Below the pieces are notes generated by a model. That model had not been told where the DNA came from. It did no database searches and was given only the letters and a program-made list of their open reading frames with translations. A stretch of DNA of 30,793 nucleotides, from NCBI GenBank assembly GCA_037443085.1, contig JBBIPA010000020.1, positions 1 through 30,793 on the forward strand, given 5' to 3'. A program made the translations under genes and the position numbers. Each line of letters starts with the position of its first letter. Within the stretch, counting starts at the first letter, position 1. Positions 24,192 through 30,793 of this stretch are shown piece after piece. This stretch comes from JBBIPA01 sp037443085. Its GTDB lineage: Bacteria > Chloroflexota > Dehalococcoidia > GIF9 > UBA5629.

Positions 24192-24290
24192 AAGGGTGCC
24201 CAAGGGTAACCGAGGGTTTAAATGGAACGCAAACCGGTGCGATTCCGGTACAGTCCCGCCTACTGTTATAGTCAGGACACCTGCCCTTTT
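24192..24290 (+). promoter_or_regulatory. Cobalamin riboswitch 1 (upstream of btuF-like gene)
   Basis: The conserved cobalamin aptamer blocks appear in order: AAGGGTGCCCAAGGGTAACC, then the hairpin CCGGTGCGATTCCGG, ACAGTCCCGCC, ACTGT and GTCAGGACACCTGCCC. The outer AAGGG pairs with CCCTT at the end as P1. It is followed by a terminator and a periplasmic cobalamin-binding lipoprotein gene. Binding of a B12 form would be expected to lower expression when the vitamin is plentiful. Confidence 0.93.
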
Positions 24291-24314
24291 AAAATATCTG
24301 CCTCCGCGGAGTAA

Positions 24315-24380
24315 GGGGGTGGGATTTCATGTTTATTAAGACTGGAAATCCCCCTGCTCCTGAGGAGAGGGGGATTTTTT
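24315..24380 (+). terminator. Terminator with a possible antiterminator, riboswitch 1
   Basis: AAATCCCCC (24346-24354) plus CTCC (24357-24360) pairs with GGAG (24364-24367) plus GGGGGATTT (24369-24377), followed by T to 24380. This is a strong intrinsic terminator ending 22 bases before the gene. Upstream GGGATTT (24321-24327) can pair instead with AAATCCC (24346-24352), which would break the terminator. This points to control by transcription attenuation. Confidence 0.82.
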
Positions 24381-24401
24381 ACAATCTTAATAGGGAACGA
24401 T

Positions 24402-25433
24402 ATGGAAAAGCAGTTGAGAATTCTTTTGATTATTACCGCTCTATTAGCCATGAACCTAGTGGCTGCCTGCAATGGTGCAAGTCAACCCCCCATAAAAGAA
24501 ATCACGCCACCACCTGCACCAGCACCCTCACCACAGGAAAAATCACCACCACAAACCAAGCCAGAGCCTGAAGATAGTATAAATTTACCTTTGACCGTTA
24601 CCGATGATTTGGGCAGAAAAGTAACCATCAATAAACTACCCCAACGCATCGTTTCCCTGGCGCCGAGTATTACAGAGATTCTCTTTGCCCTGGGACTTGA
24701 AGATAGAATCGTCGGAGTCACCGATTATTGCGATTACCCAGATGGAGCTAAGGCTAAACCACGTGTCGCCAGCTATACTACACCTAATATGGAAAAACTG
24801 GTTTCCTTGCAGCCCGACATAGTATTAGCGGAGTCTATCCATGAAAAAACGGTGCTGCCCGCCATGGAAAAACTGGGGTTAACCATCTTCGTTACTTCGG
24901 CAACATCTATAAATACCGTGCTAAAGGATATTTCCCTCATAGGGCAAATCACTGGTAAGAGCAAAACTGCAAACCTGCTTGTCACTAAACTGACCAGCAG
25001 GGTCAAAGCTGTATCGACCAAAACAGAGAGTCTGGCGCCAGAAAAGCGTCCTAGAGTGCTCTATGTCATCTGGCACCAGCCCATATGGACGATGGGCTCC
25101 GAAACATTCATCGATGATCTCTTCACTACCGCAGGAGGCATCAATATATTTTCCAAAGACTTCTCTAAATCAAGAGTGGTTTCATTGGAATCAGTCATTG
25201 CCAAAAATCCACAGGTAATCATTGTGACCGGCATGGCAACGAGTGGCGATTTAATCTATACCTCTATCAAAGCCGAGGAGAGATTAAAATCAGTAGATGC
25301 TATGGTCAACAACCGCATTTATAAAGTGAGCGATTCTAACCTGATTGAACGGCCAGGGCCACGGATTGTGGATGGCCTTGATGAGCTAGCCAAATTGATT
25401 CACCCTGAGATATTTGGCACATTAGCCAAGTAA
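24402..25433 (+). CDS. btuF: BtuF-like cobalamin ABC-transporter binding lipoprotein
   Basis: The 343-residue protein has a lipoprotein signal (LVAAC lipobox, Cys at about 23), a Pro-rich linker (about 30-58) and a type-III periplasmic binding domain of the BtuF/FhuD kind. Family segments include TVTDDLGRKVTINKLPQRIV, SLAPSITEILFALGL, IVGVTDYCDYP, VLYVIWHQPIWTMGS and RPGPRIVDGLDELAKLIHP. The cobalamin riboswitch and terminator directly upstream favour a B12 or cobinamide ligand over iron siderophores. AGGGA is 6 bases before the ATG. No permease or ATPase gene follows; instead a second riboswitch and a surface-protein gene do, so the membrane part must be encoded elsewhere. Confidence 0.9.
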   Translation: MEKQLRILLIITALLAMNLVAACNGASQPPIKEITPPPAPAPSPQEKSPPQTKPEPEDSINLPLTVTDDLGRKVTINKLPQRIVSLAPSITEILFALGLEDRIVGVTDYCDYPDGAKAKPRVASYTTPNMEKLVSLQPDIVLAESIHEKTVLPAMEKLGLTIFVTSATSINTVLKDISLIGQITGKSKTANLLVTKLTSRVKAVSTKTESLAPEKRPRVLYVIWHQPIWTMGSETFIDDLFTTAGGINIFSKDFSKSRVVSLESVIAKNPQVIIVTGMATSGDLIYTSIKAEERLKSVDAMVNNRIYKVSDSNLIERPGPRIVDGLDELAKLIHPEIFGTLAK

Positions 25434-25484
25434 GAATACCAAAAGGAGGAATACTCGACCTTATTCAATATTATGTGGTTCATC

Positions 25485-25583
25485 GTGGGGTGCCCCAAGG
25501 CAACTGAGGGCTTAATTGGAACGCAAACCGGTGTAATTCCGGCACAGTCCCGCCTGCTGTAAAAGTCAGAACACCTGCCCCCT
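25485..25583 (+). promoter_or_regulatory. Cobalamin riboswitch 2 (upstream of the Asp-box protein)
   Basis: A second full aptamer: GTGGGGTGCCCCAAGGCAAC, the hairpin CCGGTGTAATTCCGG, CACAGTCCCGCC, GCTGT and AGTCAGAACACCTGCCCC. Seventeen bases (25517-25533) are identical to 24223-24239 in the first copy, and both are followed by CCTCCGCGGAG. A -10-like TATTAT (25469-25474) precedes it without a good -35, so it may be transcribed from its own weak promoter or by read-through from the btuF-like gene. Confidence 0.92.
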
Positions 25584-25629
25584 ATGCTAAATACCTCCGC
25601 GGAGTAAAAGGAGTACTAAATTGAAAGAG

Positions 25630-25659
25630 TCCCTTGCTCCTGATGGAGAAGGGATTTTT
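25630..25659 (+). terminator. Intrinsic terminator of riboswitch 2
   Basis: TCCCTT (25630-25635) plus CTCC (25637-25640) pairs with GGAG (25645-25648) plus AAGGGA (25649-25654) around a TGAT loop, with one bulged G and a run of five T. Its core, TGCTCCTGA-GGAGA, closely resembles the terminator of riboswitch 1. It ends 9 bases before the next start codon. Confidence 0.85.
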
Positions 25660-25668
25660 GTTTGACAA

Positions 25669-28600
25669 ATGAAAAACAAACTTTCTATCTTAATATTACT
25701 TAGTTTCATTACAACATTAGCGAGCATATTGCCGGCAACTATCTCCCTACCTGTTCTTGCCGAAACAGAACTGCTTAGGTGGCATCGCATTGACACGCCA
25801 GGGTCGGTAACGGAAAAAAACGACGTCGTCAGCCCATCAGAAGTCAACCGAATCCTTATTGGCCACGATGGAAAAACCTTCTACGCGGTAGATATACCCA
25901 ATGCCAGCAATGCTACGGGAGCCAGGGCTTTATATAAATCGATAGATAGCGGCAGGTCATGGAGCGATGATATTGGCAAACGTCTTTACCAAGCAATGTC
26001 TCCCGCAGAACAAGGTAACTTCCGCATTTGGAACATAGCCACAGCTCCTGACAATATCGATTTTATTGCCGCAGTCACCAACAATGGTGCCACCAACCTG
26101 CCACGCAATGTTTGGCTATCAACCGATGGCGGCAATAACTGGCAAAATACTAACCTCACCGGAACGAGCCACATCAGCACTATCGATATTGCTAGAAGCA
26201 ACAGCAACCATGTCATCGTCGCCGGCACTCGAACTGGAACAGGCAGCGGCAATGTCTATGTATTAAAAGCGCCTAGCCTCAGCGGCTGGGCAAACCAGAA
26301 CTTCAACGGAGACGTCATGGCATTAAAGCTCTCTCCCCACTATGACAAAGACGCTACCATTGTTGTCGTCTTTTCCAACGCTAATGGAACCTATCTCAAT
26401 GCCGGCATTTATGACAATAGCGCCAATACCACAAACTGGAACACCATTTATCACATACCACCAGAGGTCACCACCGCCGGTGCTGGCAGTTCGCCAAAAG
26501 CAAACCAGATTATCTCTGCTGACCTGGAATTACCCAGCGATTTCTCAGGTCAAGCACCGAGCTTCCGCCGCTACTATATCAGCACAGATGCACCGGTATA
26601 CAATGCTGGCATCTACCGCTTTGATGACAATACAGGCTACTGGCTCATGCCAGCTACCAATAGCAAGCGCATTGCCAGCATCACTTACTATGGCACCTAT
26701 ACTGCTGGCAAGCTGCTGGCAGGAGAAGTCCTGGGCAATCCCTGTTCCGCCACCGTCATGACCTGGCTCACTGATGCACCTATAACCTGCCCGGGCACCT
26801 GCTGGTACCAGGCGGTAAAGCCTCCGACTGGCGCCGCAGGCGATACGAACTGTGCTGGCTCAGGATATGGCAATGCCCAGATTGCCTGGTCGCCTGATGG
26901 CTTAACCTCTTATGCAGGCACTGCCAGCAGCGCAGCTCTAGTGGCTGGAGTTAATTGGCCCATTCCCTATTTAACAGGCAGAAACTCAGACGAATCCGCA
27001 TTCTCAATAAGCCGGAATAACGGTCAAACATGGAATCAGCTATCCTTAATTGATACCAGAATCAACTTGTTCACCGACATTGCACCATCGCCAGATTGTT
27101 CCACAGTTTTCCTGGCATCCACCAACAACAGCACCAGTTGCGCCGGTTTCGATAGTGTGTGGCGCAGTAAAAGCTCCCCAATTGGCTTCACCTGGGAAAG
27201 AGTTTTATGTAAACCAACTACTCCTCAACCCTGTGCCTCAGGACAGACTGATACTGCGATCCTTCGACTTGCTGGCGATAGAGCTAACGGACAATACGTT
27301 TTCTGGGGAGCCACTGGAACAAGGGCAATCTGGTGGTCAGCCGACCATGGCGATTGGTGGGGAAGCATCAACCCCAGAATCAATGTCCAGGATATGGCGG
27401 CCGAAGATAGCAGCACATTGTACGTCCTCAGTGCTAACGGTCAAATACAGAAATTCACCTATACAGGCACAGGATGGACATCGTCGAACACCCTGCCTAC
27501 CGGTTTAGATACTGGCTACAGCATAGCCACAGCTTATACCGGCATAACCCCAGACAATTACAAGAGGAATATCATCGTTGGGGGCACAGGCACTGGCGAC
27601 TTCGATGTAGCTTATTCCACTGACGGAGGCACAACTTTCACTGTCATCACCAAGCAGCTTCCTACGCGTGACAATACCATGGTAGTTGCCAGCTCAGGCT
27701 ACCGAAGCGATGGCTATATCCTCGCAGTTAACTCAGGAGGGATGTATGCCTGGGGGATTTACTCTGGAATCACCACCAACTGGGAGACCTGGTGGGGAGG
27801 AATCACCTGGGCTAGCTCTGTTACTGGTTTAGCCATATCCAGGAACTACAGCTTCTATTTTCCTACGCCGGCAACTGCCTGGTCGCCCGCTACTCCATAT
27901 ATTAGATGGTCAGCAGCCACTGCGGGGCTTGACCCGGCCATATCATTGGGAACACAACCAACCACCCGATTCAGAGTATGTGGCGGGCTGGAAACCGGCG
28001 ACCCCATAACTGTATATGCCATCGACCAGAGAGCATATAATCCTCCAACAGGCGGCGTCTGGTGCTACACAGACTGTATGGCATGGCAGGGTCCTACCCC
28101 GGCAGAACCGATAAGCCTGAGCGCGGTGAGCTTCGACCCGGTATCTGGCAGGGCTGGACAGATAAATATTAAATGGAAGCCGCTCTGTTTATCCAGAGGA
28201 TATCGAATTCAAATATCCAAGGACATATATTTCACCAGATTAATTGCAGATATCGGCAGGGCATGGGGCGGACCTTTCTACACACCATCAAACCTCGATT
28301 CACCAGCATTGATTATACCAGCAGGCGGTGGCACGATAACCGATGCCAACGGTAATAGCTGGACCATACCTGCACTCGAAGCAAATCATGATTACTACTG
28401 GAGAGTCATGGTCAGAAGCGTTACCCCAGGTGACAATATCAGCAGTCCCTGGTCATGGCGAGAGAGCTTTGTGGTCAGGCAAGGATTACGTGTCACCACG
28501 CCGTACTACGGACCACAGCTATTAGCACCAGATAATGGTTGTATCTGTTTAATCGACACTCCCGCATGCTTTTCCTGGACACCGTTCAAAGAAACCTCGT

Positions 28601-28920
28601 CATACATATTTGAGATCTCAGAGAATCCAGACATGAGCCTGCCTTTGGTTTCGGCTGCAGCATCCACCACCGCCTATCAATACCAGGGAAAACTCAAGCC
28701 CAGCACTAACTATTTCTGGAGAGTCAGAGCTGATAAACCACATCCCAGCGAATGGAGCGCTGTGTTCAGCTTTGCCACAACATCCGAAAAACCACAGGTG
28801 CCAACTGGTGCTGCTGAAACACCCAGAACCCCCCAATGGGCATTTGCTGTTATAGCCATTGGCGTCATGTTGTCAATCATCATTGTTGTCCTCATAATCC
28901 GGCGAAGCTACTGGTATTAA
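25669..28920 (+). CDS. Secreted Asp-box beta-propeller/fibronectin-like protein with membrane anchor
   Basis: The 1083-residue protein has a Sec signal peptide (about 1-31, ending LPVLA). A long beta-propeller-like region (about 35-770) carries Asp-box motifs such as SIDSGRSW, STDGGNNW, SRNNGQTW, SADHGDWW and STDGGTTF. Two fibronectin-like repeats follow (about 810-940 and 945-1045), both with YYWRV/YFWRV strands. One C-terminal membrane helix (AFAVIAIGVMLSIIIVVLII) ends in RRSYWY. The protein would sit outside the cell, held by its C-terminus. Related Asp-box proteins bind or process glycans or assemble protein complexes, but no catalytic set is visible. The upstream cobalamin riboswitch and terminator suggest expression when B12 is scarce, so a role in corrinoid capture is possible. 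That role is inference. Confidence 0.82.
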   Translation: MKNKLSILILLSFITTLASILPATISLPVLAETELLRWHRIDTPGSVTEKNDVVSPSEVNRILIGHDGKTFYAVDIPNASNATGARALYKSIDSGRSWSDDIGKRLYQAMSPAEQGNFRIWNIATAPDNIDFIAAVTNNGATNLPRNVWLSTDGGNNWQNTNLTGTSHISTIDIARSNSNHVIVAGTRTGTGSGNVYVLKAPSLSGWANQNFNGDVMALKLSPHYDKDATIVVVFSNANGTYLNAGIYDNSANTTNWNTIYHIPPEVTTAGAGSSPKANQIISADLELPSDFSGQAPSFRRYYISTDAPVYNAGIYRFDDNTGYWLMPATNSKRIASITYYGTYTAGKLLAGEVLGNPCSATVMTWLTDAPITCPGTCWYQAVKPPTGAAGDTNCAGSGYGNAQIAWSPDGLTSYAGTASSAALVAGVNWPIPYLTGRNSDESAFSISRNNGQTWNQLSLIDTRINLFTDIAPSPDCSTVFLASTNNSTSCAGFDSVWRSKSSPIGFTWERVLCKPTTPQPCASGQTDTAILRLAGDRANGQYVFWGATGTRAIWWSADHGDWWGSINPRINVQDMAAEDSSTLYVLSANGQIQKFTYTGTGWTSSNTLPTGLDTGYSIATAYTGITPDNYKRNIIVGGTGTGDFDVAYSTDGGTTFTVITKQLPTRDNTMVVASSGYRSDGYILAVNSGGMYAWGIYSGITTNWETWWGGITWASSVTGLAISRNYSFYFPTPATAWSPATPYIRWSAATAGLDPAISLGTQPTTRFRVCGGLETGDPITVYAIDQRAYNPPTGGVWCYTDCMAWQGPTPAEPISLSAVSFDPVSGRAGQINIKWKPLCLSRGYRIQISKDIYFTRLIADIGRAWGGPFYTPSNLDSPALIIPAGGGTITDANGNSWTIPALEANHDYYWRVMVRSVTPGDNISSPWSWRESFVVRQGLRVTTPYYGPQLLAPDNGCICLIDTPACFSWTPFKETSSYIFEISENPDMSLPLVSAAASTTAYQYQGKLKPSTNYFWRVRADKPHPSEWSAVFSFATTSEKPQVPTGAAETPRTPQWAFAVIAIGVMLSIIIVVLIIRRSYWY

Positions 28921-28956
28921 AAACGGCGCTTCCCTGTTATTTTTTGCCAAAACCTA

Positions 28957-28985
28957 TCGACAACGATTGACCTACCCACTATAAT
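28957..28985 (+). promoter_or_regulatory. Promoter of the second surface-protein gene
   Basis: TCGACA (28957-28962) and a perfect TATAAT (28980-28985) are separated by 17 bp. A start near 28992 would leave only about 11 nt before ATG 29003, with no clear ribosome-binding site (nearly leaderless). An alternative TTGACC (28967-28972) with TTTAAT (28989-28994) would start at or next to the ATG. Confidence 0.6.
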
Positions 28986-29002
28986 AGGTTTAATATAGAA
29001 GT

Positions 29003-30793
29003 ATGAAATTCGCTCGACGGTCAGAAAGACTTCGCGGGTTGCATGTCCTTTCCTTGGCACTTCGGCTACTACTGGTCTTAGTGCTCATGGCTCTCAGTTT
29101 ATCCTTCTTGAGCAGCCCTGTTTTAGGAGTATCCAATATTTCATCTTACCCAGCACCACTACCCCAAGGTCAAGTAGGTATACCATACAGCGCAACGCTA
29201 ACGGCAAATGGATGCGTGGGCACTTGCACATGGGGAACCCCTATTGGATTACCAGCAGGTTTAATTTTTACACCTTCTGCTGGCAACATAGCAGCTATTT
29301 CAGGCACTCCTGCCGCACCAGGCACGTATTCCTTCAACGTAACCGTCAATGACTCGGGACCACCGTCGTCTTCAGCTGCGTTTTCCGCCACCATAATTAT
29401 AAATCCACCGCCTTTCCTCATCACTACAACCGATCTGCCACAAGGCAAAGAGGGCAGTGCCTACATCGCCACTTTTAGCGCCACTGGTGGCACACTACCC
29501 TACAGATGGAATCTCGCCAGCGGTAATTTGCCCTCAGGGCTAACTCTGGGCGGAACAACAGGCGTCATCACGGGAACTCCAACCAGAGGCACAGCCGGGA
29601 CGCACACCTTCATGATCAGTGTGACCGATAGCTCGTCCACACCACGCACTGCACAGCAAAGCTTTAGCATCTACATTGAAAAAGGGGTTTTTCAATCCAC
29701 CATCAGCATCAGTTCCAGCCTTCAAGCCGGTAGCACTAAAGTAATGGTCGATGGAAGAACAGCCACCACACTAAAAGGTGGTGAATACATTACTTTCAAC
29801 TTTGATCTGGGAGTAACCAGAAACATATCGGTTGAGCCTATAGTGGCACATCCCACCGACCCGGGAACAAGGTTTAAAGCCAGGAATGAATCAATATCAG
29901 TATCAGAATTCCAGCCAAGTGCCGAATTCGTGTACTCGATAGAGTATCTGGTAAACGTGAAGACAGAACCCTTAGTCAATGTACAGCTTCAAGGTTCCGG
30001 CTGGTATCCAAAAGATATAGCCATGAATGCCATTACCAAGACTGAAGTCGAAGGAAATCCCGGCACCCTGTATAAATTTGCCTACTGGCTCTTACCTGTT
30101 AACCAGAAGGTGACTACTGAACAGGTCAACTTTACTGTTAACAGCCCGGCGACCGTCACAGCCTATTACGACACATATTATAAACTAACCATAGAATCAA
30201 TCTATGGTTTAGTAGAAGGAGGCGGCTGGTATAAAACTGGAACTCAGGCTCGATGGACAGTAGTCAACGACAAAGTGCCCATGCCGGGCATAATCGGCTT
30301 ATTCCAGGGCAAATATAAAGCTGTCAATTCCACTGGCACCGAAGATATGAAGGAACCAAAAACAGTAACTGTTTTCTGGGAACCGGACTATACCCTGCCC
30401 TATATACTTATTCCCATAACTATTCTGGTCTTTATCCTGGTTATTGTGGGCATTTACATTCTGCTGCGTCGCCAGCAACCACACATCAGACCCCAGCCGA
30501 TTCCTACAGCCGCAGTCCCTCCCCCCCCTCCTTACCCACCCTATATGCCACCACCCAGACCCATACCTCAACAACATACCACAGTGGTCATGATAGGCGA
30601 CAAAGGAGAGCAGACAAAACAACTACCCCAATCAACCAAAGAGCAACTCATGGAAAAATTCGGCGAACTGCTGGAAAAGTACGAGACGGAGATCAAAGCT
30701 TCACTGGGAACAGGAGCCACAGAACTACCCAAAATTGGAGCTTTCCCACAGGAAAAAATGATCTCAGCTCCATCACCCATTCCACCTCAATCC
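29003..30793 (+). CDS. Membrane-anchored surface protein with putative Ig (He_PIG) domains, 3' truncated by window
   Basis: The frame is open for 597 codons to the window end. After a signal peptide (about 1-45) come two putative Ig domains of the He_PIG type (about 50-135 and 145-235), with the repeated pattern LPAGL/LPSGL, then ISGTP/ITGTP, then TVNDS/SVTDS. A beta-rich region (about 240-460) follows. A membrane helix (about 466-488, PYILIPITILVFILVIVGIY) is followed by LLRRQQ, so the C-terminal part is cytoplasmic: a Pro-rich stretch (about 498-525) and a charged helical segment. It follows the B12-controlled surface protein on the same strand but has its own promoter. Function unknown; an adhesin or envelope scaffold is plausible. 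Confidence 0.8.
   Translation, partial: MKFARRSERLRGLHVLSLALRLLLVLVLMALSLSFLSSPVLGVSNISSYPAPLPQGQVGIPYSATLTANGCVGTCTWGTPIGLPAGLIFTPSAGNIAAISGTPAAPGTYSFNVTVNDSGPPSSSAAFSATIIINPPPFLITTTDLPQGKEGSAYIATFSATGGTLPYRWNLASGNLPSGLTLGGTTGVITGTPTRGTAGTHTFMISVTDSSSTPRTAQQSFSIYIEKGVFQSTISISSSLQAGSTKVMVDGRTATTLKGGEYITFNFDLGVTRNISVEPIVAHPTDPGTRFKARNESISVSEFQPSAEFVYSIEYLVNVKTEPLVNVQLQGSGWYPKDIAMNAITKTEVEGNPGTLYKFAYWLLPVNQKVTTEQVNFTVNSPATVTAYYDTYYKLTIESIYGLVEGGGWYKTGTQARWTVVNDKVPMPGIIGLFQGKYKAVNSTGTEDMKEPKTVTVFWEPDYTLPYILIPITILVFILVIVGIYILLRRQQPHIRPQPIPTAAVPPPPPYPPYMPPPRPIPQQHTTVVMIGDKGEQTKQLPQSTKEQLMEKFGELLEKYETEIKASLGTGATELPKIGAFPQEKMISAPSPIPPQS

Noticed and set aside
24329..24571. Forward frame across terminator 1 that could be a leader peptide, and a similar short frame from TTG 25621
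   Set aside because: The two share short peptide similarity only because the terminator DNA is conserved; the first frame then runs into the binding-protein gene in another frame.
26066..27508. Several long plus- and minus-strand frames inside the Asp-box protein gene
   Set aside because: They are frame shadows of the 1083-residue gene, with Pro/Ser/Thr-rich composition and no domains.

Overview
The window looks like one contig piece from an uncultured anaerobic bacterium, most likely a Dehalococcoidia-like member of the Chloroflexota. That placement is inference: it rests on the acyl-CoA gene set, the Nfn-type electron-transfer genes, a TackOD1-type output protein, the cobalamin riboswitches and the pantothenate leader. 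No rRNA, tRNA, CRISPR array or insertion sequence was recognised.

Layout. 1-4337: the tail of an unknown gene and its terminator, then a carboxyltransferase subunit and two adjacent acyl-CoA dehydrogenases whose active-site residues are complementary, as expected of a heteromeric enzyme. 4480-5118: a TPR lipoprotein with its own promoter. 5176-8336: a pantothenate operon (Rossmann/DUF2520 reductase-like gene, panD, panB, panC) behind a promoter, a structured leader and an intrinsic terminator. 8341-9436: decaying DNA holding an MFS transporter with an internal deletion and a short Fe-S protein that has lost cluster cysteines. 9438-13924: a NuoG-like/GltD fusion oxidoreductase followed by an NfnA/NfnB pair. 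13989-14371: two gene fragments facing each other, a GH16-like tail and a polysaccharide-deacetylase piece.

14368-20190 (minus strand) is the most unusual part. A GAF histidine kinase and an OmpR-type regulator are followed by a protein with a degenerate receiver, a TackOD1-like zinc region and two nuclease-like repeats that lack the catalytic E-x-K, and then by a membrane family-2 glycosyltransferase. Between the regulator and the degenerate-receiver gene lie six GTAAA elements at 10-12 bp spacing. The last sits 10 bp upstream of a -10-like box, the geometry of a PhoB-family activation site. I read this as a signalling operon controlling production of an exopolysaccharide.

20313-24031: an acyl-CoA synthetase, a small cysteine-containing protein, a PPC/DUF296 protein and a DAHP synthase. 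24139-30793: two related cobalamin riboswitch-terminator cassettes. The first precedes a BtuF-like lipoprotein; the second precedes a 1083-residue secreted Asp-box/fibronectin-like protein with a C-terminal membrane anchor. A second anchored surface protein with putative Ig domains runs off the window end. Start codons were moved downstream in several genes where a Shine-Dalgarno site and the family N-terminus agreed.
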